This document shows positions 1-9,333 of a DNA stretch of 64,000 nt, in pieces. Within the stretch, counting starts at the first letter, position 1. Each line of letters opens with the position of its first letter. The position numbers were made by a program, and so were the translations under genes. The notes below the pieces were generated by a model, which did no database searches, was not told the origin of the DNA, and was given only the letters and a program-made list of their open reading frames with translations. The DNA is from Acinetobacter colistiniresistens (GTDB lineage: Bacteria; Pseudomonadota; Gammaproteobacteria; Pseudomonadales; Moraxellaceae). Location: the NCBI RefSeq assembly GCF_024582815.1, contig NZ_CP102099.1, positions 2,232,001-2,296,000 on the forward strand, in the 5' to 3' direction.

Positions 1-158
1 GTTTTGAAACTGAAATTGCAGCGGATGATGTCTATGCAGGCGTCGGCTTACAGTATACCCATACGCATCCACGACCAACGGCGCCATTAATTCGCCCTCA
101 ACAGGCTGCCCGAATCCTCAATGATGAAGAAGCGCAGAAAGATTTAGAGGAAAAGTAA
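1..158 (+). CDS. C-terminal end of an unidentified protein (partial)
   Basis: An open frame enters from the left edge and stops with TAA at 156-158. It encodes about 51 residues. The part containing DDVYAGVGLQYTHTHPRP is followed by a charged tail ending in KDLEEK. The alternating pattern near the start could be a final beta-strand of an outer-membrane or secreted protein, but too little is present to assign a family. The terminator downstream of it has been split by a MITE-like insertion. Confidence 0.55.
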   Translation, partial: FETEIAADDVYAGVGLQYTHTHPRPTAPLIRPQQAARILNDEEAQKDLEEK

Positions 159-183
159 TCCACAATTTTCCTCTCTATTGTTG

Positions 184-483
184 AATAAGCCTTAGGGTCT
201 GTTGATATTTCACAGATGCTTGCGACAGAAGACATTTTTAGACGATACGAGGCATGACTTATGAGATTTAGTTATTCTAAATGAATAAGGCATAACGTAG
301 TAGCGACAAAAAATGTCTCTGTCCCGTAGGGTTATAGCTAAAACTTCCCTAAACTGCGTTATGAAACTTGGCAAGGGGACTACCATTACCTGCGTTTCAT
401 GCCTTGTTTATGTTGTTTTAGCTAATAACGCAAGACATGGCTGAAATGTCAACAGACCCTAGTCAACTAAGGCTTATTTTTTT
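184..483. terminator. Bidirectional terminator split by a MITE-like insertion
   Basis: The left arm AATAAGCCTTA (184-194) and the right arm TAAGGCTTATT (468-478) are perfect inverted repeats. A T-run follows the right arm. If the 195-459 insertion and one TA copy are removed, they close into an 11-bp hairpin with loop GTCAAC, sitting between the end of the left-hand gene and the end of benE. The insertion now separates the two arms by more than 270 bp. Confidence 0.6.
195..459. mobile_element. MITE-like palindromic element, 265 bp, with TA duplication
   Basis: The ends are near-perfect terminal inverted repeats: GGGTCTGTTGATATTTCA at 195-212 matches the reverse complement of 442-459 at 17 of 18 positions. 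The element is flanked by TA at 193-194 and 460-461, as expected for TA-targeting (IS630/Tc1-like) elements. There is no convincing ORF inside. Internal inverted repeats are visible: 224-239 with 308-323, and 331-344 with 414-428. The whole element could therefore fold into a long branched hairpin. It is best read as a non-autonomous element; the mobilising transposase is not in this window. Confidence 0.65.
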
Positions 484-1646
484 GCTTTAAATCTAAAGAG
501 CAGCAATACCAAGATACCCAATAACAGGCCCCAAAATGCAGAGCCAATGCCCCAGAATTCAACACCAGAAGCGCTACATAAAAAAGTTAATAATGCTGCT
601 TCACGCTCTTCTACATTTGAAAAAGCCACCGCAATGTTATGACTAATCGTTGCAAATAGCGCAATTCCTGCAAGTGCCACAATAAAAATCTGCGGAAATG
701 ACATTAATAAACTGACTAAGGTTGCTGCAAAAAGTCCCATCAAAATATAGAACAGACCACAACTGATACCTGCAATATAACGTTTGCTTGGATCAGGATG
801 CACTTGATCATCTAAGCTCACTGCTGCACTAATTGCTGCGAGGTTTATTGAAAAGCAGCCAAAAGGCGCGAAAACAGTATGTGCAACACCTGTCCAACCC
901 ACCAATTGATTGACATGTGGATGGTAGCCATAACTTTTAATCATGGCGATGCCTGGTAAGTTTTGTGAGGTCATGTTGATCACAAACAGAGGCAACGCCA
1001 AACCCAAGATCGCAGACCACGAAAATGAAGGTTGCATCCATACAGGTTGAGTTAGAGACCATGTGATGGCTTGGAGTTGAAAATCAATAAACAGGGGACA
1101 AATGGCCGCACCTAAAATGACGGTCAGTACAATGCTATAACGTGGGAATAAGCGTTTTGACACCAAGTAAATCACGAGCATACTTAAAATAAAGCCGAGA
1201 TGACTTTCTAAGCTGCTAAAAATCTGAATACCGAACTTTAATAGAATCCCAGCAAGCATCGCGCAAGTTAAGCTTTGTGGAATATGGGCCAATAGTTTTT
1301 GAAAAATCCCTGAAAAGCCGACCACAGCAATGGAAATACCACAGATCAGGAAGGCACCAATCGCTTCATAAAGATCGTAATGTCCAGTCGATGCAATAAT
1401 CAGTGCAATACCGGGTGTAGACCATGCCGTGGCAACAGGATATTTATATTTCCAAGACAAGATTAAGCCAGAGAGGCCAATGGCAAGCCCCAGAGCCCAG
1501 AACCAAGAACTGATTTGGGCGGTATTGGCACCTAAAGACTGTGCACCTTGAATAACAAGGACGGCGGAAACACTAATCCCGATTAAGAATGTAATAAAGC
1601 CAGCGAAAACTGCTGGAATGGAAAAATCCTGAAGGAGACGTTGCAT
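474..1646 (-). CDS. benE: BenE family benzoate/H+ symporter-like membrane transporter
   Basis: The 390-residue protein is almost entirely hydrophobic, with about 11-12 predicted membrane helices and short loops. Its length and overall sequence match the BenE (benzoate:proton symporter) family, part of the APC superfamily. No benzoate-degradation genes (benABCD) are nearby, so the substrate is inferred from family only and could be a related aromatic acid. The stop overlaps the right arm of the terminator that was split by the MITE-like element. The start is the ATG at 1646, with only a weak ribosome-binding site. Confidence 0.8.
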   Translation of the reverse strand: MQRLLQDFSIPAVFAGFITFLIGISVSAVLVIQGAQSLGANTAQISSWFWALGLAIGLSGLILSWKYKYPVATAWSTPGIALIIASTGHYDLYEAIGAFLICGISIAVVGFSGIFQKLLAHIPQSLTCAMLAGILLKFGIQIFSSLESHLGFILSMLVIYLVSKRLFPRYSIVLTVILGAAICPLFIDFQLQAITWSLTQPVWMQPSFSWSAILGLALPLFVINMTSQNLPGIAMIKSYGYHPHVNQLVGWTGVAHTVFAPFGCFSINLAAISAAVSLDDQVHPDPSKRYIAGISCGLFYILMGLFAATLVSLLMSFPQIFIVALAGIALFATISHNIAVAFSNVEEREAALLTFLCSASGVEFWGIGSAFWGLLLGILVLLLFRFKAKK

Positions 1647-1753
1647 CTATGCATCTATACTTGTTTAAAATTTGTTGAAAAGTATATCGTTAATGCTTAT
1701 TAAATCGTAGTTCTAAAATGATTGAATAAATTGATCATTCGGTTAAATCTAGA

Positions 1754-2404
1754 TTAAGTTAAAGTCGAGGTAGCCAATCTTAAACCGAAACCAAAGAATA
1801 AAATGCCGACCAGACAGATACCAGCAGCTGCGAGCTTATAATTATGTTTGAAAAAGCCAGCAAGTTTTATCCCTGAAAAAATAAGGGCTGTTAAATAACT
1901 GAAACTCACGATTTGTAGAATAATTGCCAAAATTAAAAAGCTGAATGCTGGGTAAGCATAACTTGGTTCAACAAACTGAACAAAGAAGGAGAGGAAGAAT
2001 AGAATCGCTTTGGGGTTTAGCAAGCTAATGCTGAGTGCGGTACGATAGGGATGAACCTGATCAAGGTTCGGCAGTTCGGCCATTTCTACATGATGCGGTG
2101 GTTTATTCCACGTTTGATAAGCGCCTTGCAGTAATTTAAAGCCTAAATAAGCGAGGTAACATGCACCTGTCAATTTGAGAATAATAAATAAGATCGGGAA
2201 GGCTTTGAGTAAAGAGGCCGCGCCCAATACGGTACACAGAATTAAAATAAAATCGCCAGTAAATACACCACATGCAGCGGCATAACCAGTGCGAATGCCA
2301 TAACGCGATGCTACGGACATGACATAGAGTGAATTTGGACCAGGTAATAACACAATTAAGATTGTACCAATAATATAAGTGGTTAAATCTGTTATACCGA
2401 ACAC
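1754..2404 (-). CDS. leuE: LysE/RhtB family amino-acid exporter, LeuE-like
   Basis: The 216-residue inner-membrane protein has about six helices. The N-terminal motif LLPGPNSLYV and the segment LSLLNPKAILFFLSFFVQF are hallmarks of the LysE/RhtB family. Overall it aligns well with E. coli LeuE (leucine exporter) from end to end, including the AACGVFTGD region. Leucine and related neutral amino acids are the likely exported substrates by homology. The predicted start is a GTG at 2404. It lies downstream of tal on the same strand but is separated from it by a strong terminator. Confidence 0.8.
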   Translation of the reverse strand: MFGITDLTTYIIGTILIVLLPGPNSLYVMSVASRYGIRTGYAAACGVFTGDFILILCTVLGAASLLKAFPILFIILKLTGACYLAYLGFKLLQGAYQTWNKPPHHVEMAELPNLDQVHPYRTALSISLLNPKAILFFLSFFVQFVEPSYAYPAFSFLILAIILQIVSFSYLTALIFSGIKLAGFFKHNYKLAAAGICLVGILFFGFGLRLATSTLT

Positions 2405-2416
2405 AATAAACTCATT

Positions 2417-2457
2417 AAAAAACCGATTTTCGCTAATATAGCAAAAATCGGTTTTTA
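2417..2457 (-). terminator. Rho-independent terminator after tal
   Basis: A long AT-rich hairpin with arms reading AAAAACCGATTTT and AAAATCGGTTTTTT lies between the tal stop and the leuE start, with a U-tract in the minus-strand direction. Confidence 0.75.
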
Positions 2458-2476
2458 TTGGTGAAAAATCGACTAA

Positions 2477-3466
2477 TTAGGGTTGGATTTCAGCATCAAT
2501 TCCAAAAGATTGACGCAGCAATAAACTCAACTGGTCACGCGCTTTGATAAAGCCATCAATGCCGCCTTGCAGCAATTGGAAAGCCATCAGATCTTGCTCA
2601 AGCTCAGCTTTAAAACTTTCTTTTGTTTGTGCAGGACGTTCGATTTTTTCTGCTTGTCGGGCAAACTCGGTGCTGAGCTGAGCTTCAACACGCTGTTGGT
2701 CTTGCTCCAACTGTGCCAATAGATTAGGGGCAATCGTGAGTAAGTCACAACCGGCTAAACCCAGTACTTGTGCCGTACTACGGAAGCTCGCACCCATGAC
2801 TTGGGTTGGGATACCATGCTGTTTGTAATAGTTATAAATTTTCTTCACCGACAGTACGCCCGGATCTTTGGTAATTGGATATTGCTCAACACCTTCGGCT
2901 TTTTTATACCAATCCAAAATACGTCCCACAAAAGGCGAGATCAGTGTGACCTTGGAATCAGCACAGGCTTGAGCTTGATGTAAACCAAACAATAAAGTCA
3001 GGTTACAAGGAATTCCTTCAGCTTCTAGAACTTTGGCTGCCTGAATCCCTTCCCAAGTGGAAGCAATTTTAATCAGGATGCGCGATTGTTCGATGCCATA
3101 ACCTTGATAGAGCTGAGACAACTCACGTGCTTTACTAATTGTTGCTTCAGTATTATATGACAGAGATGCATCGACTTCAGTAGAGACACGACCATCAATC
3201 AATTTTAAAATTTCGACACCAAATTTGACCGTCAAAATATCAATGGTACGTTCAATCAGTTCATCACTTTGATAGCCTTCTTGCTTTGCTTGGGTATAGG
3301 CGTCTTCAATCAGTGTTCGGCTTTCCGGTTGTTCTGCCGCTGCTGTGATGAGTGATGGATTGGTTGTTGCATCTAAAGGACGAAACTTTTCAATTGCTTC
3401 GAGATCACTACTATCAGCAACAACAGTAGTTAAATTTTTTAATTGGTGTAATGCAGTCTGAGTCAT
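2477..3466 (-). CDS. tal: Transaldolase
   Basis: Transaldolase exchanges a dihydroxyacetone unit between sedoheptulose-7-phosphate and glyceraldehyde-3-phosphate in the non-oxidative pentose phosphate pathway. The motif DATTNPS is near residue 32 and ILIKIASTWEG contains the Schiff-base lysine (Lys133 from the chosen start, equivalent to Lys132 of E. coli TalB). The frame is open further to an upstream TTG at 3490, but the ATG at 3466 gives 329 residues, close to the TalB family length, so I prefer it. The protein is cytoplasmic, and a terminator follows immediately. Confidence 0.93.
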   Translation of the reverse strand: MTQTALHQLKNLTTVVADSSDLEAIEKFRPLDATTNPSLITAAAEQPESRTLIEDAYTQAKQEGYQSDELIERTIDILTVKFGVEILKLIDGRVSTEVDASLSYNTEATISKARELSQLYQGYGIEQSRILIKIASTWEGIQAAKVLEAEGIPCNLTLLFGLHQAQACADSKVTLISPFVGRILDWYKKAEGVEQYPITKDPGVLSVKKIYNYYKQHGIPTQVMGASFRSTAQVLGLAGCDLLTIAPNLLAQLEQDQQRVEAQLSTEFARQAEKIERPAQTKESFKAELEQDLMAFQLLQGGIDGFIKARDQLSLLLRQSFGIDAEIQP

Positions 3467-3576
3467 TGATATCGCATTCTTAATAAACAATATTATTGGT
3501 AACTTCTGTTATAACACAATCTGCATGAAAGCAAAGCCCCGCTTTTGTTGGTTGTATTGTTCATCTGAGTTAAGTC

Positions 3577-4470
3577 TCAGGATTCATTCTGCTGACGTTG
3601 TAAGCGAATATGATCAATCAAATATTTTGCAGCCAGACCCAATTCGCTTTCACGGCTCCACACCAGATCGACATAATATTCAAATTTTGGTGTGAAATCA
3701 TACATCTCCAAAATCTTAAGTTTCTTTTTAAGTTCTGGGTTTTCATTAAACATCTGTAAAGGCAGAACGCCCCAACCTAAGTTACGAATAATCATCATAC
3801 AGGCGGAATGGTGATTATCAGTACGCCAATAGTCTTTTGAATAGAGTAACTCTGGCTTGATGCTGTAATCACGACTTGCTACGACAATCTGACGTGTTTG
3901 TACAATTTGCTCAAAAGACACATGAGGGAGTTGCGCTAAAGAGTGATTTTTAGCAATGACAGGGACAAGCGCCTCTCTTTTAAGTTCCACGAATTGTTCG
4001 CGGCTATCCAGTTGCTCACGTTCGAACATCAGGGCCAGCTGTGCCGATTGATCCAGCAACATTTGTAAAGCATCTTCTTGAGGAGCAGAGAAGATATTAA
4101 GGGCAAGACTCGGAAAGCGCTGTTCAAGCAGGGTAATGTAGTCGGTCCAATTGGTATAAAGCAGTTCAGATACCACTACAATATTCAGGGTTGACTCCAG
4201 GCCTGTACTCAGTGCGTGGGCATGCTGCTTCCATTGATTCATCTCAATCAATAATTGCTGGGTTTTCTCATAAAGTACGATTGCCTCGGCGGTTGGTATG
4301 GGCTCACGTCCAGATCTTTCAAATAGATTAAGATTGAGATCAATTTCCAAATTGGCAATCGACATACTTACCGCTGAAGGAACCTTGCCTAATTTACGTG
4401 CTGCGGCTGAGAAAGAGCCGGTTTCAATAACGGCTTGAAACATGATGAGTTGTTCTTGATTAATATTCAT
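3577..4470 (-). CDS. aceR: LysR-family regulator, AceR-like
   Basis: The 297-residue protein has an N-terminal winged helix-turn-helix (about residues 3-62, with FSAAARKLGKVPSAVS in the recognition region) and a C-terminal type 2 periplasmic-binding-like effector domain, the normal LysR architecture. It is divergently transcribed from aceI with an 87-bp shared gap. This is the arrangement of aceR/aceI in A. baumannii, where AceR activates aceI in response to chlorhexidine. The name rests on that context and the family. Direct sequence identity to AceR was not computed. Confidence 0.8.
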   Translation of the reverse strand: MNINQEQLIMFQAVIETGSFSAAARKLGKVPSAVSMSIANLEIDLNLNLFERSGREPIPTAEAIVLYEKTQQLLIEMNQWKQHAHALSTGLESTLNIVVVSELLYTNWTDYITLLEQRFPSLALNIFSAPQEDALQMLLDQSAQLALMFEREQLDSREQFVELKREALVPVIAKNHSLAQLPHVSFEQIVQTRQIVVASRDYSIKPELLYSKDYWRTDNHHSACMMIIRNLGWGVLPLQMFNENPELKKKLKILEMYDFTPKFEYYVDLVWSRESELGLAAKYLIDHIRLQRQQNES

Positions 4471-4495
4471 CTGTCAAAAAAACTGAAAGAACCTG

Positions 4496-4512
4496 ATTGG
4501 ATTAATCAAAAT
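4496..4512. promoter_or_regulatory. Candidate LysR-type (AceR) operator in the divergent promoter region
   Basis: The 87-bp gap between aceR and aceI contains the perfect palindrome GATTAATC (4500-4507) inside a longer imperfect dyad, fitting the T-N11-A style of LysR sites. An AT-rich stretch just to its right could hold the aceI -10 element. The assignment is positional inference. Confidence 0.4.
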
Positions 4513-4557
4513 TATAAAAATAAAATAGCGACTATCCAAACAAAAGAGTGTTATTAA

Positions 4558-4986
4558 ATGTTGATTTCCAAAAGAAGACTCATTCATGCAATTAGCTATG
4601 AAGTGATTTTATTGGTCATCATCGCAATTGCGTTAAGTTTTATTTTTAGTATGCCGCTTGAAGTGACAGGTGTTCTTGGCACGATCATGGCTGTCATTTC
4701 CGTGTTCTGGAATATGATCTTTAATCATTACTTTGAAAAAGTAGAACATAAATATCAGTGGAAAAGAACGATTCCTGTGCGTATTCTTCATGCGATAGGT
4801 TTTGAAGGCGGTTTAATGTTGGCAACAATTCCAATCATCGCTTATATGATGAAGATGAGTTTTCTTGAAGCGCTGATCCTGGATTTTGGGTTGACGATGT
4901 GTATTTTGGTTTATACATTCATTTTCCAGTGGTGTTATGACCTTATTGAAGGCCGTTTCTTCCCAAATGCAAAATTCGCATCTTAA
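4558..4986 (+). CDS. aceI: PACE family multidrug/chlorhexidine efflux transporter AceI
   Basis: The 142-residue inner-membrane protein has four helices arranged as two tandem transmembrane-pair domains. It begins MLISKRRLIHAISYE, which reproduces the AceI N-terminus and places the essential Glu15 of AceI at the same position. The blocks FWNMIFNHYFEKVEHKY and FIFQWCYD are further PACE-family signatures. AceI proteins export chlorhexidine and short-chain diamines such as cadaverine and putrescine using the proton gradient. The adjacent divergent LysR gene matches its known regulator arrangement. A terminator follows. Confidence 0.92.
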   Translation: MLISKRRLIHAISYEVILLVIIAIALSFIFSMPLEVTGVLGTIMAVISVFWNMIFNHYFEKVEHKYQWKRTIPVRILHAIGFEGGLMLATIPIIAYMMKMSFLEALILDFGLTMCILVYTFIFQWCYDLIEGRFFPNAKFAS

Positions 4987-5004
4987 ATAATGATGAATGA
5001 TGAG

Positions 5005-5043
5005 AAAAAGCATTTTTCGGAATTTTCTGAAGAATGCTTTTTT
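5005..5043 (+). terminator. Terminator after aceI
   Basis: A hairpin with arms around AAAAAGCATT and AATGCTTTTTT is followed by a T-run on the plus strand. Confidence 0.7.
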
Positions 5044-5172
5044 ATTGTCTTAGCAAAAATGACTCGATTACAGTATTGATAAAGTCAGGACAATAAAGTT
5101 TATTTAATATCGTGATTGAAAATAGTAAAAATAAATAGATATCACCATGTAACATCGTAGGAGAATAACAAT

Positions 5173-5568
5173 ATGCCTAGTGTACTTATTGAGGTCAGGC
5201 AACAATATGCTGTAGATGTAGAACTTGAGATTATGGAAGCCGTTCATTCAGCACTCAGAGATGCGTTTAAAATCATGCACGGTGATCGAAATGTCCGTTT
5301 AATTGTTCATGAAGCACATCGGTTTCAATGTCCGCCAGAAAAGGCCAAACCCGAATGTTATACCTTGATCAGTATAGATGCATTTCTTGGGCGCTCTTTA
5401 GATGCAAAGCGAAAGCTGTATAAAATGATTGTGCATAATCTTGAGCCGATTGGCATACCTAAAGACCATGTGAAAATTATGCTTCGTGAACTGCCCTCGG
5501 AGAACTTCGGTGTTCGTGGAGGACAAGCGGCTTGTGATGTTAATTTAGGTTTTAAAATTGATGTATAG
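5173..5568 (+). CDS. Tautomerase-superfamily protein
   Basis: The 131-residue protein starts MPSVLIEV, so Pro2 would become the N-terminal catalytic base after methionine removal, as in the 4-oxalocrotonate tautomerase superfamily. At about 130 residues it has the double-length form (two beta-alpha-beta units; Tautomerase_2-like) rather than the 60-residue 4-OT form. The substrate is unknown. It is probably monocistronic: a ribosome-binding site (AGGAG) lies 10 bp upstream and a weak hairpin follows. Confidence 0.75.
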   Translation: MPSVLIEVRQQYAVDVELEIMEAVHSALRDAFKIMHGDRNVRLIVHEAHRFQCPPEKAKPECYTLISIDAFLGRSLDAKRKLYKMIVHNLEPIGIPKDHVKIMLRELPSENFGVRGGQAACDVNLGFKIDV

Positions 5569-5584
5569 ATTGATGTTATTCAGC

Positions 5585-5610
5585 AGAAGGCTCTATATGA
5601 GCTTTCTTTG
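5585..5610 (+). terminator. Possible weak terminator after the tautomerase gene
   Basis: A short hairpin (AAGGCTC / GAGCTTT, with one G-U pair) is followed by a T-rich stretch. Confidence 0.4.
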
Positions 5611-5709
5611 CTAAATTAAATAACAAGAATAGCCTAAGTAAAATTAAATTGTTTGAATAAGGGGAATTTGCTCTTCAACTAAAAAACATCATGCTAAAAT
5701 AGGGTACTT

Positions 5710-8700
5710 ATGTTTTTAGATTGCATGATTTTCTCTATGTTTCAACAAGAAATCTCTCAATTAAACTTACAACAATTTAAAGCGGGCGAAAAACGCTGGA
5801 TTGGTTCATTAATGGGCTCATCCGCAGCATTATTATTCAAAGAAATTGCTTCACAAAGTTCAAATCTATATGTCATTGTCGCAAGGAATAATCAACATCT
5901 TGCTCAGCTCGAGAGCGAACTCGAATTTTATGGTATCAAGCCGATAATTTTCCCAGATTGGGAAATCTTGCCTTATGATCGTTTATCTCCACATCAAGAT
6001 ATTGTTTCTGAGCGCTTGGCAATTTTATCAAATATGCCACAAAAAGGGATTTTACTGGTTTCAGCCAGTACTTTAGCGCAACGCGTTGCGCCTTATTCGT
6101 GGGTGGTGGGCGAACACTTTGATATTAAAGTAGGACAGAAACTTGACCTTGAAGCGCAAAAGAAACAATTGGTTCAAGCAGGCTATCGCTTAGTTGACAC
6201 GGTTTATGATCACGGTGAATTTGCAGTTCGCGGTAGCATCATGGATATTTTTGCATCTGGACAAGATCAACCGATTCGAATCGATTTATTTGATGATGAA
6301 ATTGAAAGCCTAAAATTCTTTGACCCAGAAACACAAAGAATCACAGAATCCTTAAAAAACTTTACTGTTTTACCTGCAAAAGAATTTCCACTCAAAGAAG
6401 GGCGTTCTACCTTTAGAGACCGCTATGCAGAAAGCTTCCCAACTGCAAATCCCAAGAAAAATCCGATTTATCAGGATGTATTAGAGGGAATTGCAACGCC
6501 AGGTTTAGAATTTTACTTGCCATTATTCTTTGAGAAGAAGGTGATGGAAGCACAAAGTATGTTGACGACATACTTACCAAATAATTGCGTTGTCATTACA
6601 AATAGTGAAATTGAAGATGATTTAATCAGCTTCTGGAAAGAAGTAATGCGTCGTTATGAAGATCGACGTCATAACATTGATCAACCGATTCTACCGCCAG
6701 AAGAATTATTTTTAATGCCCAACCATGTTTTACAGGCATTAAATCAATTTCCTCGAATTTTGGCTTCAGCAGAAGTTTTTGAGACCAAAGCCGGCGTACT
6801 CAATATCGCCGCTGAACAACCGCCTAAACTGGCAGTTGATCCGAAAAAAGAACAACCATTTGAAGCAGTAAAACATTACATTGATCAAGCCAAGCATCCT
6901 GTTTTATTGGTGGCTGAGAGTGCGGGTCGTCGTGAAACTTTGAAAGATGCCCTGCGTAGTGTGTTAGGTGAAATCCAGAACGTAGATAGTTTTGCCCAAT
7001 TCCAAAGAGACAAGTTACAGGTTGCAATTACCAGTGCACCTCTGGATCGAGGTCTGTTACTCAGTCATCAATTATCGGTCATTTCTGAAAATCAGCTTTA
7101 TGAACATCGTGTGGTGCAGCGTCGCCGTAAGCGTCAGCAAGAAGTATCTGAAGAGTTCTTGATTCGTAGTTTAACCGAGCTGAGTATTGGTGCACCTGTG
7201 GTGCATATTGATCATGGTGTTGGACGCTACGCAGGTTTAATTACTTTAGAAATCGACGAGCAGGATCATGAGTTCTTGCAGCTTGACTATGCTGATGGTG
7301 CAAAAGTTTATGTACCAGTAACCAATTTGCATCTGATCAGTCGCTACAGTGGCGGTGATCCAGATCTGGCACCATTGCATAAATTAGGCACAGATACGTG
7401 GAGTAAGGCAAAGCGTAAAGCTTTAGAGCAAATTCATGATGTGGCTGCCGAGTTATTACATATTCAGGCACGACGTCAATCAAAACCAGGTTTTGCTTTT
7501 GAACTGGATCATACAGGGTATATGCAATTCGCCAGTGGATTTGCTTATGAGGAAACGCTTGATCAGGCCAATGCCATTGAAGCGACCCTACATGATATGC
7601 AACTTGCCAAGCCAATGGACCGCTTGGTGTGTGGTGATGTGGGCTTTGGTAAAACCGAGGTTGCCATGCGAGCGGCTTTTGTTGCGGCGCAAAATAATAA
7701 ACAAGTTGCAGTATTAGTCCCAACGACACTGTTAGCCCAGCAACATTATGAATCTTTTAAAGATCGTTTTGCTGATACGGCAGTACGCATTGAAGTATTG
7801 TCTCGTTTTGGCAGCAATAAGACTCATTTGAAAACCATTGAAGACTTAGCCGAAGGCAAAGTTGATATCGTGGTGGGAACCCATAAGATTCTGCAAGAAA
7901 ATATACAGTTTAAAAATTTGGGTTTGATGATTGTTGATGAAGAACATCGTTTTGGGGTTCGCGATAAAGAACGGATTAAGGCACTACGTGCTGATGTAGA
8001 TATGCTGACTTTAACTGCAACACCAATTCCACGGACCTTAAATATGGCATTTTCGGGGATGCGTGATCTTTCGATTATCGCAACACCGCCAGCACGTCGA
8101 TTAGCGGTCAAAACCTTTGTACAAGAACATACTGATGATTCTGTTAAGGAAGCGATTCTGCGTGAGTTATTACGTGGTGGTCAGGTGTACTTATTGCATA
8201 ATGAAGTCGATAGTATTGAACGTGCTGCCGAAACTATTCGCAATTTAGTTCCCGAAGCACGCGTGGCTGTGGCACATGGTCAAATGCGAGAACGTGAACT
8301 TGAGCAGGTGATGCAGCAGTTCTATCACAAGGAATATAACGTGCTAGTCTGTTCGACCATCATTGAAACAGGTATTGATGTACCCAATGCCAATACCATC
8401 ATCATCGAGCGTGCAGATAAACTGGGGCTGGCGCAACTGCATCAATTGCGTGGTCGTGTTGGACGTTCGCATCATCAAGCCTATGCTTATCTATTGGTTC
8501 CATCGATCAAGCACCTCAAAGGAGATGCCGAAAAACGATTAGATGCCATTCAACGCGCTTCAACTCTGGGGGCTGGTTTTATGCTGGCGACGGAAGATTT
8601 GGAGATTCGAGGTGCGGGTGAGTTATTGGGTGAGCAACAAAGTGGTTCAATGCAGGCGATTGGTTATAGTCTGTATATGGAAATGCTAGAAAAAGCGACC

Positions 8701-9195
8701 AAAGCGATTCAAAAGGGCAAGACACCAAACTTTGATGCACCGCTTTCCTTAACTGCTGAAATCAACTTACATATGCCTGCCTTGATCCCAGATGATTATC
8801 TCGGTGACGTGCATCAGCGTCTGTTGTTCTACAAGCGTATCAGTAATACCGATAGTCAGGAGAAGCTTGATAATATCCGTATGGAGTTGATCGACCGTTT
8901 TGGTATTCCGCCACAACCCGTGAAGCAATTGTTTAGTGTCCATCAACTGCGTTTGCGTGCAGAGCAGTTGGGGATTACTAAGATTGATATCAATAGTAAT
9001 GGCGGTTATATCGAGTTTGCTCCTGATACACCTGTGCAGGCAATTAGCATTATTCAGTTGATGCAAAAAAATCCAACCTACTATCGAATGGAAGGCGGAC
9101 AACGCTTAAAAGTCATGGTGCAATTGGCCGAGTATGATAAGCGAATTCAGTTCATTGTTGAGCTATTGAATAAGTTATTGAGTGAGTTAAATTGA
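5710..9195 (+). CDS. mfd: Transcription-repair coupling factor Mfd
   Basis: This 1161-residue DNA translocase removes RNA polymerase stalled at lesions and recruits UvrA. In order it has a UvrB-like N-terminal module, an RNA-polymerase-interacting (CarD-like) domain near residue 495 (HIDHGVGRYAGL), and a superfamily 2 RecG-like motor with Walker A GDVGFGKTE near residue 642 and the DEEH box near residue 742. A TRCF C-terminal domain follows. The ATG at 5710 has an AGGG ribosome-binding site 5 bp upstream. An in-frame ATG at 5737 would give about 1152 residues, nearer the family start, so the first nine residues are uncertain. Confidence 0.96.
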   Translation: MFLDCMIFSMFQQEISQLNLQQFKAGEKRWIGSLMGSSAALLFKEIASQSSNLYVIVARNNQHLAQLESELEFYGIKPIIFPDWEILPYDRLSPHQDIVSERLAILSNMPQKGILLVSASTLAQRVAPYSWVVGEHFDIKVGQKLDLEAQKKQLVQAGYRLVDTVYDHGEFAVRGSIMDIFASGQDQPIRIDLFDDEIESLKFFDPETQRITESLKNFTVLPAKEFPLKEGRSTFRDRYAESFPTANPKKNPIYQDVLEGIATPGLEFYLPLFFEKKVMEAQSMLTTYLPNNCVVITNSEIEDDLISFWKEVMRRYEDRRHNIDQPILPPEELFLMPNHVLQALNQFPRILASAEVFETKAGVLNIAAEQPPKLAVDPKKEQPFEAVKHYIDQAKHPVLLVAESAGRRETLKDALRSVLGEIQNVDSFAQFQRDKLQVAITSAPLDRGLLLSHQLSVISENQLYEHRVVQRRRKRQQEVSEEFLIRSLTELSIGAPVVHIDHGVGRYAGLITLEIDEQDHEFLQLDYADGAKVYVPVTNLHLISRYSGGDPDLAPLHKLGTDTWSKAKRKALEQIHDVAAELLHIQARRQSKPGFAFELDHTGYMQFASGFAYEETLDQANAIEATLHDMQLAKPMDRLVCGDVGFGKTEVAMRAAFVAAQNNKQVAVLVPTTLLAQQHYESFKDRFADTAVRIEVLSRFGSNKTHLKTIEDLAEGKVDIVVGTHKILQENIQFKNLGLMIVDEEHRFGVRDKERIKALRADVDMLTLTATPIPRTLNMAFSGMRDLSIIATPPARRLAVKTFVQEHTDDSVKEAILRELLRGGQVYLLHNEVDSIERAAETIRNLVPEARVAVAHGQMRERELEQVMQQFYHKEYNVLVCSTIIETGIDVPNANTIIIERADKLGLAQLHQLRGRVGRSHHQAYAYLLVPSIKHLKGDAEKRLDAIQRASTLGAGFMLATEDLEIRGAGELLGEQQSGSMQAIGYSLYMEMLEKATKAIQKGKTPNFDAPLSLTAEINLHMPALIPDDYLGDVHQRLLFYKRISNTDSQEKLDNIRMELIDRFGIPPQPVKQLFSVHQLRLRAEQLGITKIDINSNGGYIEFAPDTPVQAISIIQLMQKNPTYYRMEGGQRLKVMVQLAEYDKRIQFIVELLNKLLSELN

Positions 9196-9333
9196 GGTTT
9201 TTAAGCACATAATGTGGTGATTAAATGAGCATGTACTTTTTTTTAGTAGATGTGATCATGTTTTGATCCGATGTTCATGCAATAAATGAGGAAAATCATT
9301 GTTATTTGTAAGCAAACGGGTTACTAATAATAT

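Noticed and set aside
7337..7729. 130-aa minus-strand ORF inside mfd
   Set aside because: It is antisense to a highly conserved part of mfd, has no ribosome-binding site or family match, and is explained by codon bias in the real gene.
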